Position numbers and translations under genes: made by a program | The notes under the pieces: model-generated | Seen by the model: the letters and a program-made list of their open reading frames with translations, nothing else | Databases searched by the model: none | Told to the model about the DNA's origin: nothing | In this document: positions 54,777-63,715 of the stretch, piece by piece | How the letters are laid out: every line of letters starts with the position of its first letter | Position numbering within the stretch: the stretch's first letter is position 1 | Assembly: GCA_965221985.1 (NCBI GenBank) | Contig: OZ244928.1 | Span: forward strand, 1,612,001 to 1,676,000 | Origin: J054 sp965221985 | GTDB taxonomy: Bacteria; Pseudomonadota; Gammaproteobacteria; Steroidobacterales; GCA-2729495 | Direction of reading: 5' to 3' | DNA: 64,000 nt

Positions 54777-55172
54777 TCAGTGCACGCCATCATCAAATTC
54801 AAATGCGCCTTGTATCCACTCAAGTCTCGCCTGGGCGAGCGGTCCTGACAAGGCTAAGAGGTCGAAGCGCATGGGCATCTCCGCGAAATCAGGCGAGACT
54901 TTTAAAAAGTGTCGGGCGGCACGCGCCAGCCGCAGCCGTTTGCCGCGGGTAATGCTCTCGGCGGGCGATACTGGTTTTTCACTAAAACGATAGCGAACCT
55001 CGACCAAAATCAATTCTCGACCATCGGTCATGATCAAATCGAGTTCACCGACGGTACATCGATAGTTGCGTCTAAGGCAGCTCAGTCCTTGCTTTTGCAG
55101 GTAGATCCGGGCCAGCCTCTCTGCCTCGCGCCCCGCCTGCAGATGAGCAGGGGATTCTGTTGGCTCATTCAG
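54777..55172 (-). CDS. yraN: UPF0102 (YraN) endonuclease-fold protein, probable CTG start
   Basis: Conserved small protein with the GELDLIMTDGRELILVEVRYR motif of the Holliday-junction-resolvase-like (PD-(D/E)XK) fold; role unknown. The conserved part needs a start close to the end of lpoA, but no ATG, GTG or TTG lies there in frame. CTG at 55172, overlapping lpoA by 8 bases, gives 131 residues, the exact length of the E. coli protein. Translation by coupling from lpoA is the likely explanation. Confidence 0.82.
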   Translation of the reverse strand: MNEPTESPAHLQAGREAERLARIYLQKQGLSCLRRNYRCTVGELDLIMTDGRELILVEVRYRFSEKPVSPAESITRGKRLRLARAARHFLKVSPDFAEMPMRFDLLALSGPLAQARLEWIQGAFEFDDGVH

Positions 55173-57099
55173 GAAGCAATTCCTCGGCGCGTTGGCTGAG
55201 GTCTTGAGCCGGCGAGGGCGGCAAGGCCTGAATCTTGCCTCGCCGTATGGTAGCCAGGGGCAATCGCCGATGAACGCGCCCGTCCTCCCCGAGATAAAGC
55301 TTGCCGGTGACGCCCGGCAGCTCGCCGTCGCGAAATCCTTGTCCTGAAGCCAGCTCCGGAACCAATTGGTAGGCGTCAAAGCCCATGGCGAAAAGCCGTG
55401 AGCGTCGCTGTGCCTGCGCCGGCCAGTGATCTTCAATGGTGCTTTGCAGCTTTTGTGTGATCGGGTCCGGCGCGATGACCCAGGGCATATCTGCAAACCT
55501 TAGGCCGTTGAGATCTGAATTCTTGCTGCTGTCGCCCTGATAAATTGCCGACGTGGCGTAGGTGGGCACCTTGCCGGCGTAATAGAATTTTAGTTGTGGG
55601 CGGATCAATCTAGCGGCCTTGTCCGTGGCGGCTAAGAAGATTAGATCAATGTCGGCTCTGCGCCGAGGTTCGAATCCGAGTTCAAGTCCTAGATTTGCAG
55701 CAAGACGGGAATGGCGAGCACTGCTCTCGCTAATGAGTAGCAAGTCACGAATATCGGCACTGAAGTCAGCCGCCTGCGGATCGTAAAAGTGATAGTCGAT
55801 GACCGTGCCGCCGAAACTCTGAAAAGTGTCGGTGAAACTGGTCAGCAAACGTCGTCCCCAGGCATTATTCGGCGCCAGCGCGATGGCCCGGCGTTGATCT
55901 AGCGCCAGCGCGGTAGTCGCGACTTCGCTGGCCTCATCTTCTGGCGCCAGGGCGAATTGATAGAGAGGTTCGCTGGGTACGACATCATTTGGCAGGTAGT
56001 TTAGAACCATGCTGGGTACGCGCTGGTCCAGGGCGGCGACTTCGGTGACGGCGCTTTTTAGTAGGGGCCCGACGACGAAATCCGCACCGTCCATGACCGC
56101 GTTGCCATAGGCTTTGGCGGCTCCGCCCAATAGATCGACGTCGTAGATTCGTAAGCTGGGTCTTGGGCTGTTTGGTGGCGTATCGTAGTGAGCAGCCAAG
56201 AAGCCGTCGCGCAGCGCCGCGCCAGCTTGTTTCTGGCGACCGGAAAGCGGTAAGAGTAAGGCCAATTGCTGCGGCATTTCTGCCGTAAAGCCCTGGTCTT
56301 CCAGTAGTCTCGGAATGAGTAGTGCGTTGGCCGGATGATTTGGATACTTCGTCTGCCAGCTCATCAGACCTGACCTGACATGACGGCGGCCGGTGGGCGC
56401 CGTGGCAGCCACCAGGCCCAATTCAAGCCACGCTTTGAGTTCTAAATCATCGAGGGTTTCTAACTTCGCTGGATCAATGCTGCTGCCCCAGCGTTCGTAT
56501 TCTGCCCATAATTGTTGCTGATTGTCGGCGATGGATTCAGCGTCTTCCAGCCAGACCTCACGATCCAGGAATGCGCGCGTCGCGGCTGCCGGTTTTCCCA
56601 GTTGGAATAACGCCTGGCCACGCACGCGATGCAATTCCGAGGCGGCCGGGCCGCTGGCCGAGCTTGGTGCGCGTTCCAAAGCGGCCAAAGCTGCATCCGG
56701 TTCTCCCTGCGCGAGGGCCAGTTCGCCCGAAACAATGGCCCAGCCGCTTAGATTTGCCGTAAATATTGGCTGGCTTAGACCGTCGAGTATGGCCTGCGCG
56801 CCGCTTAGTTTTCCGGCTCGGCGTCTTTCTCGTGCCGCGAGAATCAAATAGCGTTGTTGTTGTTCGGGTTCTGCATTGTCCGCTTGGCGCAGATAGACTA
56901 GAGCCGCTTCATCATGCCGTCCGTCGGCAGCCAAGCGTTCGGCCTGGCTAGCGGGGGCCATGGCGGTGGGCTCGGTTTGTCTGCCCGGCCGTTGTAGCGG
57001 TTCGCAGGCCGCCAGCCAGAACAGGTTGACCAGGATGCCGCCGCACAGGAAGGATTGCAGAAATTTCTGGCGTTGTATGCGGCGTGTCTTCTGACTCAT
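55165..57099 (-). CDS. lpoA: Penicillin-binding protein activator LpoA
   Basis: 644-residue outer-membrane lipoprotein that activates PBP1A. Lipoprotein signal with lipobox LAAC near residue 32, an N-terminal helical TPR-like domain, and a C-terminal periplasmic-binding-protein fold (from IALLLPLSGRQKQAGAALRDGFLAAHY). Divergent from rsmI with 36 bp between starts; yraN and diaA follow on the same strand as in E. coli. Confidence 0.93.
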   Translation of the reverse strand: MSQKTRRIQRQKFLQSFLCGGILVNLFWLAACEPLQRPGRQTEPTAMAPASQAERLAADGRHDEAALVYLRQADNAEPEQQQRYLILAARERRRAGKLSGAQAILDGLSQPIFTANLSGWAIVSGELALAQGEPDAALAALERAPSSASGPAASELHRVRGQALFQLGKPAAATRAFLDREVWLEDAESIADNQQQLWAEYERWGSSIDPAKLETLDDLELKAWLELGLVAATAPTGRRHVRSGLMSWQTKYPNHPANALLIPRLLEDQGFTAEMPQQLALLLPLSGRQKQAGAALRDGFLAAHYDTPPNSPRPSLRIYDVDLLGGAAKAYGNAVMDGADFVVGPLLKSAVTEVAALDQRVPSMVLNYLPNDVVPSEPLYQFALAPEDEASEVATTALALDQRRAIALAPNNAWGRRLLTSFTDTFQSFGGTVIDYHFYDPQAADFSADIRDLLLISESSARHSRLAANLGLELGFEPRRRADIDLIFLAATDKAARLIRPQLKFYYAGKVPTYATSAIYQGDSSKNSDLNGLRFADMPWVIAPDPITQKLQSTIEDHWPAQAQRRSRLFAMGFDAYQLVPELASGQGFRDGELPGVTGKLYLGEDGRVHRRLPLATIRRGKIQALPPSPAQDLSQRAEELLPE

Positions 57100-57135
57100 T
57101 GGCTTCGTCTTTGTATTCAGGTTTTAAGGATCGAC

Positions 57136-57984
57136 ATGGTGGCTGAACAAGCCGGTAAGCTTTTCGTGGTTGCCACGCCCATTGGCAATCTCTCCGATCT
57201 CAGCCCGCGTGCTCGCTTGGTCTTAGAGCAGGTGGATCTAATTGCTGCCGAGGATACTCGGCGAACCGGGCAATTGCTAACGTCTCTGGGGCTGCGCAAA
57301 CCACTGCTCGGATTGCACGAACACAATGAGCTGGAGCGCAGTGAAGAGCTTCTGGCTGCCCTGCAGGCGGGCAAAACCGTTGCTTTGGTGAGTGATGCCG
57401 GCACGCCCCTGGTGAGCGACCCTGGCTACCGGCTGTTGGCCGCCGCGCGCCGCGCTGTGATTCCGGTGAGTCCCGTACCCGGTCCCAGTGCTGCCCTGGC
57501 GGCCTTGTCGGTGGCCGGATTGCCCACGGATCGATTTCACTTTGAAGGTTTCTTACCGGCCAAGTCCGCTGCCCGCTTGCAGCGCTTGGCAGCTTTGGCG
57601 ACCGTGCGCAACACAATGATCTTTTTTGAAGCGGTGCATCGTATCGATGCTTGCTTGGCGGATCTCGCGCAGGTTTTTGGGCCTGACCGGCCCGCGACTT
57701 TGGCCCGGGAAGTCACCAAATTGCATGAAACCTTTTATCGCGGCAGCCTGGCGCAGCTGCGGGCCAAGCTAGGTAAAGACCCGGGCGGTCATCGTGGCGA
57801 ATTTACTCTGGTTGTTGCGGGCCACGCCGATTCACCGAACACGGAGAATCCTGAAATTGCCAGAATTTTCAATATCTTGGTGAATGACTTGCCGCCGGGC
57901 AAAGCAGCCTCCCTAACGGCCAAGATTACGGGTGCCCGGCGTGGGGAAATCTACCGACTGATGCGCTTGTCGAATTCGGAGTGA
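57136..57984 (+). CDS. rsmI: 16S rRNA (cytidine-1402-2'-O)-methyltransferase
   Basis: 282 residues from the ATG at 57136 (GKLFVVATPIGNLSDLSPRARLVLEQVD). SAM-binding ALVSDAGTPLVSDPGYRLLAAA and PGPSAALAALSVAGLPTDRFHFEGFLP are the tetrapyrrole-methylase-fold signatures. The frame to 57055 adds unrelated residues. The RNase P RNA gene starts about 17 bp after the stop. Confidence 0.96.
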   Translation: MVAEQAGKLFVVATPIGNLSDLSPRARLVLEQVDLIAAEDTRRTGQLLTSLGLRKPLLGLHEHNELERSEELLAALQAGKTVALVSDAGTPLVSDPGYRLLAAARRAVIPVSPVPGPSAALAALSVAGLPTDRFHFEGFLPAKSAARLQRLAALATVRNTMIFFEAVHRIDACLADLAQVFGPDRPATLAREVTKLHETFYRGSLAQLRAKLGKDPGGHRGEFTLVVAGHADSPNTENPEIARIFNILVNDLPPGKAASLTAKITGARRGEIYRLMRLSNSE

Positions 57985-58001
57985 TCACCTACAGTCGCCG
58001 G

Positions 58002-58372
58002 CGGAGTCGGCCAGGCAGTCGCTCGATCTTGGCGGATCGGGAGGAAAGTCCGGGCTCCGGCGAACAGGGTGCCAGGTAACACCTGGGGGGCGCGAGCCCA
58101 CGGAAAGTGCCACAGAAAATATACCGCTGGCTGCGGCCAGTAAGGGTGAAATGGTGCGGTAAGAGCGCACCGCGCGGGTGGTAACACGTCGCGGCAAGGT
58201 AAACCCCATCCGGAGCAAGACCAAATAGGAGAGCGGCCATTTCCTTGAAAAAGGGCTTGGCACCGGTGTTCGCCCGGGCTCTCGGGTAGGTCGCCAGAGG
58301 TAGCCGGTGACGGTGACCCCAGATGAATGGCTGCCCTTGACAGAACCCGGCTTATCGGCCGACTCCAATCCT
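58002..58372 (+). ncRNA. rnpB: RNase P RNA, bacterial class A
   Basis: Catalytic RNA for tRNA 5' processing. Recognised by the universal blocks GAGGAAAGTCCGGGCTC near 58050, CAGGGTGCCAGGTAACACCTGGGGGG, AAGGGTGAAATGGTGCGGTAAGAGCGCACCGCGCG, and AGATGAATGGCTGCC...GACAGAACCCGGCTTATCGGCC near the 3' end. The terminal helix P1 pairs GGAGTCGGCC at the 5' end with GGCCGACTCC at the 3' end, giving the limits within a few bases. Open frames on the minus strand here are not genes. No separate promoter was seen in the 17 bp gap; it must lie inside rsmI. Confidence 0.95.
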
Positions 58373-58691
58373 CCCATTCCCCGCTTTTGGCGTCGAATAA
58401 GAGCAATTTAACAGCAGTTCACGTATTTTAGGGGGGTTTCCGACTAGGAGTCGTGGCGTCTGCGCCCGGCCGGCGGGGGCGACACGCCGGTTTGCGCAAA
58501 TTTTCCGCCCAGCGGGAAAACCGCGGTGGGAATTTCAGTTTTTTCTCCGTCTTTCTTCTTCTTAATGTCAGTCTAAGCAATCGGCAATAAGCTCCTGATT
58601 TATGTCAAGCCAAGGACCGATTTCTGCTCCCAAATGCAGCCCATTTTGCCACCTAAGTCGCTGTGAATAAAAGATTAATCACGAAAACCGG
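58373..58691. other. Intergenic region between rnpB and the mraZ promoter
   Basis: About 320 bp without a gene. It holds an imperfect GC-rich inverted repeat near 58454-58488, a hairpin at 58501-58520 (TTTTCCGC against GCGGGAAAA with one bulged base) and a pyrimidine-rich tract with a T run at about 58538-58564 that could end rnpB transcription. Nothing else could be supported. Confidence 0.4.
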
Positions 58692-58720
58692 TTGACCGCT
58701 CAAAAGTGCCTACCTATAGT
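58692..58720 (+). promoter_or_regulatory. Sigma-70 promoter of the mraZ division cluster
   Basis: TTGACC (58692-58697), 17-bp spacer, TATAGT (58715-58720): five of six matches in each box. Predicted start near 58727, directly before the MraZ-type repeats. Confidence 0.75.
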
Positions 58721-58727
58721 GTCACCA

Positions 58728-58757
58728 AGTGGTAAAAAGTGGGGAGAAATGGGCAAG
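58728..58757. promoter_or_regulatory. MraZ operator: three TGG(G/T) direct repeats
   Basis: AAGTGGTAAA, AAGTGGGGAG and AAATGGGCAA follow each other with an exact 10-bp period, matching the TGGGN repeats with 5-bp spacers bound by MraZ in E. coli and other bacteria. Position between the start point and the mraZ ATG fits autorepression of the division cluster. Confidence 0.75.
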
Positions 58758-58772
58758 ATTGTCTAGCTTGGG

Positions 58773-59228
58773 ATGTTTCGTGGGGCAACAAAAATCACCT
58801 TGGATGCGAAGGGACGTCTGGCGGTCCCCGTGCGCTATCGCGAGCGTTTGCAGGCTCGTTGTGAAGGACAGCTGATTTGCACCGTGGACCAAGACCATTG
58901 CCTCTTGCTCTATCCCCTTCCAGATTGGGAAGACATTGAATCCAAGCTCATGCGTTTACCCAGTTTTCAGCCGCGGGCGCGGCGCCTGCAGCGACTCATG
59001 GTGGGCCATGCGTCAGAAATGGAAATGGATGCGGCGGGACGCATTTTGATTCCTCGCGAGCTGCGCGAATTTGCCGAACTGGATCGTTTGGCGATCCTGA
59101 TTGGTCAGGGTAAGCGATTTGAGCTGTGGGATGAAGCGCGTTGGGCAGAGCGGCGCGAAGTCTGGTTGTCAAAGGGCGATGAAGACGGGACAGATCTCTC
59201 CGGTGATCTTGAGTCCTTATCGCTTTAA
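58773..59228 (+). CDS. mraZ: Transcriptional regulator MraZ
   Basis: 151 residues with two AbrB-like swapped-hairpin domains: ITLDAKGRLAVPVRYRERL and MEMDAAGRILIPRELREFAEL. Represses the dcw cluster. Its ribosome site is weak, overlapping the operator repeats. rsmH follows after 56 bp. Confidence 0.96.
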   Translation: MFRGATKITLDAKGRLAVPVRYRERLQARCEGQLICTVDQDHCLLLYPLPDWEDIESKLMRLPSFQPRARRLQRLMVGHASEMEMDAAGRILIPRELREFAELDRLAILIGQGKRFELWDEARWAERREVWLSKGDEDGTDLSGDLESLSL

Positions 59229-59284
59229 GACGGCGAAGCATAGAAAAGCAATATGACCTCGAACGGGTTCGGGGAAGTGGTGGG

Positions 59285-60208
59285 GTGAATCAGCATGTTC
59301 CGGTATTGGCGGATGAAGTACTCGAACAGCTTCAGTTGCGCCCCAATGGAAATTATGTGGATTGCAGTTTCGGCCGAGGCGGACACAGCCGCGCAATTTT
59401 GTCGCGGCTGGGTGCCGACGGCCATTTGTTAGCGATGGATCGCGACCCCTCGGCGGTGGCGGCGGCTGATCAGCTGGTCGCGGAAGATGAACGTCTGACA
59501 GTGGAGCAGGCGTGTTTTAGCGAGTTGGCGAAAGTGTTGCAGCGTTGTTGGAAAGGGCGTCGTGTGGACGGAATCTTGGCGGACTTGGGCGTGTCTTCAC
59601 CCCAACTGGACGACGCTGAGCGTGGGTTTAGTTTTTCCCATGACGGTCCGCTGGACATGCGGATGGACCCGTCCGGCGGAACCAACGCGGCTGAATGGTT
59701 ATCCGTCGCTGACGAAGGAGATATTGCACGGGTATTGCGACGGCTTGGCGAAGAAAAAGCGGCGCGACGAATTGCCGGGGCAATTTGCCGGTATCGGGAA
59801 ACAAGGCCAATTCGCAGTACCCAACAGCTGGCGAAGATTATCGAGACGGTGGTACCACGCAAGTTTGGCGCGAAGCATCCCGCGACCCGGAGTTTTCAAG
59901 CGATTCGTTTGTACATCAATCGTGAAATAGAAGAGCTGGAGAGCTTGCTGGAACAAAGCCTTGAAATCCTGGGTTCCGGTGGGCGTCTCGTCGTGATCAG
60001 TTTCCATTCTCTAGAAGACCGCCGGGTGAAGCGCTTTTTTCGGGATCATTCCCGCGTCGATCCCGCTTTAGCCGATCTGCCCGTCATTCCCGAGTCTGCT
60101 CAACCCCGCCTGCGCGCGCCAGGTAAACCCATTCGTCCGAACGCCGAGGAGATAGCGACGAATCCGCGGGCTCGCAGCGCAACCCTTCGCGTGGGTGAAT
60201 GGCTATGA
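59285..60208 (+). CDS. rsmH: 16S rRNA (cytosine-1402-N4)-methyltransferase
   Basis: 307 residues starting from GTG at 59285 (MNQHVPVLADEVLEQL). YVDCSFGRGGHSRAIL binds SAM; VDGILADLGVSSPQLDDAERGFSF and VVISFHSLEDRRVKRFF are family signatures. It modifies the same nucleotide as RsmI, whose gene lies just upstream. Overlaps ftsL by 10 bases. Confidence 0.97.
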   Translation: MNQHVPVLADEVLEQLQLRPNGNYVDCSFGRGGHSRAILSRLGADGHLLAMDRDPSAVAAADQLVAEDERLTVEQACFSELAKVLQRCWKGRRVDGILADLGVSSPQLDDAERGFSFSHDGPLDMRMDPSGGTNAAEWLSVADEGDIARVLRRLGEEKAARRIAGAICRYRETRPIRSTQQLAKIIETVVPRKFGAKHPATRSFQAIRLYINREIEELESLLEQSLEILGSGGRLVVISFHSLEDRRVKRFFRDHSRVDPALADLPVIPESAQPRLRAPGKPIRPNAEEIATNPRARSATLRVGEWL

Positions 60209-60486
60209 CTCGATTGTTCATCGCCAAGCGAATTGTCGAGGTTTTGCTGTTGGTGGCGGTTCTAAGTTCAGCGATTGCCGCGGTCTATGCGAAGCATGAG
60301 TCACGCAAGCTGTTTACTGAACTGCAAGCCCTGAAGAATGAACGCGATCGTCTGGAAGTCCATTGGGGGCAGTTGCAAATCGAACAAAGCACTTGGTCCG
60401 GCCACGCCCGGGTCGAGAAATTGGCGCGCGAAAAGATGCGGATGCGCGATCCACTCAGCAATGAAATTTGGTTGTTTGGTGAATGA
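60199..60486 (+). CDS. ftsL: Cell division protein FtsL
   Basis: 95-residue bitopic protein: one membrane helix (residues 13-30) and a periplasmic coiled coil with heptad leucines (ELQALKNERDRLEVHWGQLQIEQSTW). Partner of FtsB and FtsQ. Start may be ATG 60199 or 60205. Overlaps both neighbours. Confidence 0.93.
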   Translation: MAMTRLFIAKRIVEVLLLVAVLSSAIAAVYAKHESRKLFTELQALKNERDRLEVHWGQLQIEQSTWSGHARVEKLAREKMRMRDPLSNEIWLFGE

Positions 60487-62213
60487 CTAAGCGTAGGAAA
60501 AGTGCAGCGAAGCTTGGCTCGTACTTTCGGCTGCGGGTATATTTTGTAGCGGCCTTGCTGGGCGCCGGTACTTTGTTGTTGCTGGGCCGCGCAATTCACC
60601 TACAAGTTTTCAATACCGAGTTCTTGACGGAACAGGCAGCCGCCCGGCATTTGCGCGTGTCACAAATCGCCGCCCATCGAGGCACGGTTACCGATAGAAA
60701 TGACGAGCCCCTGGCCGTTAGTACGCCAGTTGATAGCGTATGGGTCAATCCCAAAGAGCTGGTGCAAGTGCCCGAGCACATTCCCGAACTATCTAGAGCG
60801 CTGGATATGGACGCGGATGACTTGGCGCAGCGGCTTGCGCGCAATGTTGGCAGGGAGTTCATGTATTTGCGGCGACATATGAGCCCCGCGGCCGCAGCGG
60901 CAGTCCGGGACTTGGGCATCCCGGGTGTCGATCTCCAACGGGAATACCGGCGCTTTTATCCTTCCGGAGAAATTCTAGGCCATTTACTGGGCTTCACGAA
61001 TGTTGACGATGCTGGGCAAGAAGGTCTGGAGTTGGCTTTCGAACATTGGTTGGCCGGTCGGCCCGGCAAGAAGAAAGTTCTAAAGGATCGCCTAGGGCGT
61101 GTGGTCGAAGATGTGGAGGCTATTGAAGCGGCGAATCCAGGACGAACGCTGGTGACGTCGGTGGATCTTCGTATCCAGTACTTGGCTTATCGCGAGTTGA
61201 AGACCGCTGTGCAAAAACACAAAGCCAAGGGCGGTTCGTTAATTGTCTTGGACATCGACACCAGCGAAGTGTTGGCAATGGTCAATCAGCCCAGTTACAA
61301 CCCCAACGATCGAGCCCAACTCGATCCGAAGCTTTATCGCAACCGCGCAATCACGGACATACTGGAACCTGGCTCGGCCCTGAAGCCTCTGATTGTCGCT
61401 GCTGCCCTAGAAAGCGGTCAATTTGAGGCCCATAGCCGTGTCGATACGCGGCCCGGGTTCATCAAGGTTGGTGCCAAGACCATCGAGGACAAGCGAAATT
61501 TTGGGCGTATCGACTTGGGGACATTGCTCGCGCGCTCGAGCAATGTTGGCGCCATCAAGGTTGCCATGTCTTTGCCATCGGAACATCTGTACGAGGTGCT
61601 TTCGCGCTTTGGCCTTGGCCGGCTCACGGCGAGCGGCTTTCCCGGGGAATCCGCGGGCTTGCTGAGTCACTATTCCAATTGGCGCGAGATTAGCCAGGCG
61701 ACCTTGGCGTATGGTTACGGCTTGTCGCTCACGCCCTTGCAGTTGGCACAGGCCTACGCGGTTATCGGAGCCGGCGGTCTGCAACGGCCGATTTCGCTGT
61801 TGCGGGTGAATGACCCACCCATTCCGCGGCGGGTTATTTCCGCGGCGAATGCCAGTGCGACATTGGCCATGTTGGAGACCGTGGTAAGTCCCACGGGAAC
61901 CGGCGGCAAAGCAGCCGTGGCGGGTTATCGCATTGCGGGCAAGACCGGTACTTCGCGCAAGTTCGCGCCTGGTGGCTACTCGGAAGATCGGCACACTGCC
62001 ATTTTTGCCGGCCTTGCGCCGGCGTCTAAGCCGCGGCTGGTCGTGGTTGTCGTGATCGATGAACCCTCCGCCGGTGAGTACTACGGTGGTGTTGTTGCCG
62101 CTCCCGTTTTCTCCGAGGTTGTTGACGGCGCCTTAAGGATCTTGGCGGTGCCCCCGGATAATTTCGAACCTCGCAGCAATCGCAATGGTTTGACTTTGGC
62201 AGCCCGCCAATGA
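60483..62213 (+). CDS. ftsI: Septal peptidoglycan transpeptidase FtsI (PBP3)
   Basis: 576 residues: short cytoplasmic tail, membrane helix (17-37), PBP dimerisation domain, transpeptidase domain. Active-site motifs: SxxK in PGSALKPL, SxN in ARSSNVGAI, and KTG in AGKTGTSRK. The SxxK motif reads SALK where many family members have STVK; still catalytic in form. Target of beta-lactams. Overlaps ftsL by 4 bases and murE by 4. Confidence 0.96.
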   Translation: MTKRRKSAAKLGSYFRLRVYFVAALLGAGTLLLLGRAIHLQVFNTEFLTEQAAARHLRVSQIAAHRGTVTDRNDEPLAVSTPVDSVWVNPKELVQVPEHIPELSRALDMDADDLAQRLARNVGREFMYLRRHMSPAAAAAVRDLGIPGVDLQREYRRFYPSGEILGHLLGFTNVDDAGQEGLELAFEHWLAGRPGKKKVLKDRLGRVVEDVEAIEAANPGRTLVTSVDLRIQYLAYRELKTAVQKHKAKGGSLIVLDIDTSEVLAMVNQPSYNPNDRAQLDPKLYRNRAITDILEPGSALKPLIVAAALESGQFEAHSRVDTRPGFIKVGAKTIEDKRNFGRIDLGTLLARSSNVGAIKVAMSLPSEHLYEVLSRFGLGRLTASGFPGESAGLLSHYSNWREISQATLAYGYGLSLTPLQLAQAYAVIGAGGLQRPISLLRVNDPPIPRRVISAANASATLAMLETVVSPTGTGGKAAVAGYRIAGKTGTSRKFAPGGYSEDRHTAIFAGLAPASKPRLVVVVVIDEPSAGEYYGGVVAAPVFSEVVDGALRILAVPPDNFEPRSNRNGLTLAARQ

Positions 62214-63715
62214 TTTCTAGTCATCATAACCGGCAGCTGCAGCACTTGTTTCAGGGCTTAGCGCCAAATATTCCGAGTCTGGTAGTCGATGACATCAGCG
62301 ACAGCAGCAGCCGGGTCGTCGCCGGCGGATTATTCTTGGCCTGTACGGGTGGCCGGCGACATGGGCTTAGTTTCTTAAGAGATGCTTTGTCCGCCGGTGC
62401 CAGGGCGGTCGCTTGGGAGCCGACGTCTGGTCAGGCTAATCCGGAGCTGCCTGCCGGCATTCCCGGGCTGGCGGTGCCAAATTTGAGACGACACTTGGGC
62501 CTGATTGCGGACCGGTTTTTCGGTGAGCCTTCCGCGGCCTTATCCGTGACGGGCGTGACCGGGACCAACGGCAAGACGACGAGCGCGTATTTGGCTGCCC
62601 AGGCCTTGGGGGCGGTGGCCGGGTCCGCGGGCTATATGGGAACTTTGGGCTATGGTCTGCCCGGGGATTTGCAGCCAAGTTGTTTGACGACGCCGTCTTG
62701 CATAGAAACCCATCGGCGCTTGCGGCATTTGGTGGACGCTGGCGCAAAGCATGCCGTCATTGAAGTTTCGTCCCACGGTTTGGACCAAGGCCGTGTTGAT
62801 AATCTCCGCTTTCAGGTCGCCGCGCTAACGAATCTGAGTCGCGACCACCTTGACTACCACGGTGACATGGCGAGCTATGCCGCCGCGAAGAGTCGCTTGT
62901 TTTTTGACCATGCGCCCCATACCGCCGTTGTTAACGTCGGCGATCAATGGGGCAAAGGATTGGCGGGACAGCTTCGCGAAACCATGGAAGTCGTGACCGT
63001 TGCGCTGGTCAGCCATGATCATTCCAGTTTGCCCAAGGCGCGCCTTTTGGGTCGACTGACAGTTGCCCAACGTGCTGGTTTAGGGATTCAGCTCAGCGGT
63101 GACTTCGGCGAGACACTGTTGCGCAGTGCTCTGTGGGGAGCCTTCAATGCTGAGAACCTAGTCGTCGCTTTGGGGATTTTGCTGGCCCACGGGCTAGAAC
63201 TCGGTCAGGCCGCCGACGCCTTAACTGAAACTGCCGCGCCACCGGGTCGCATGCAGCGCATTGCACCGAACTCGGCGGGCCCGGAAGTGATTGTCGATTT
63301 TGCGCATACACCTGATGCTCTAGACAAAGCATTGCGCGCGGTCCGCGCGCATACCGACGGGCAACTATGGTGTGTGTTTGGTTGTGGCGGCGATCGCGAT
63401 CAAGGCAAGCGGCCTGCCATGGGGAAGGTGGCGGCTGCTCTAGCCGATCATGTCTTGATCACGACCGACAACCCTCGCCATGAGGATCCCCGCAAGATCG
63501 CCGCGGAAATTATTGCGGGCCTGGGCCCTAATAAGTCGGTCGAAGAAGTGGCGGATCGGCGCGCTGCAATAAAACGGGCGATACAAGCGGCACGCGCAGC
63601 GGATGTGGTGCTAATCGCCGGCAAGGGCCATGAGACAAGCCAGCAGCTTGGCGACCGAGTACTCCGTTTTTCCGACGCGGATGTTGCCACCGAGTTCTTG
63701 AGTGGGACTTCATGA
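62210..63715 (+). CDS. murE: UDP-N-acetylmuramoyl-tripeptide synthetase (meso-DAP adding)
   Basis: 501 residues. ATP site VTGTNGKTTSAYL, ISDSSSRV-type N domain, carbamylated Lys region, and TTDNPRHEDP: the DNPR motif marks meso-diaminopimelate as the substrate. This agrees with mpl in the same window. Overlaps murF by 4 bases. Confidence 0.96.
   Translation: MISSHHNRQLQHLFQGLAPNIPSLVVDDISDSSSRVVAGGLFLACTGGRRHGLSFLRDALSAGARAVAWEPTSGQANPELPAGIPGLAVPNLRRHLGLIADRFFGEPSAALSVTGVTGTNGKTTSAYLAAQALGAVAGSAGYMGTLGYGLPGDLQPSCLTTPSCIETHRRLRHLVDAGAKHAVIEVSSHGLDQGRVDNLRFQVAALTNLSRDHLDYHGDMASYAAAKSRLFFDHAPHTAVVNVGDQWGKGLAGQLRETMEVVTVALVSHDHSSLPKARLLGRLTVAQRAGLGIQLSGDFGETLLRSALWGAFNAENLVVALGILLAHGLELGQAADALTETAAPPGRMQRIAPNSAGPEVIVDFAHTPDALDKALRAVRAHTDGQLWCVFGCGGDRDQGKRPAMGKVAAALADHVLITTDNPRHEDPRKIAAEIIAGLGPNKSVEEVADRRAAIKRAIQAARAADVVLIAGKGHETSQQLGDRVLRFSDADVATEFLSGTS

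Noticed and set aside
57951..58406. 151-residue and other minus-strand open frames
   Set aside because: They lie antisense to RNase P RNA, whose conserved blocks are unmistakable.
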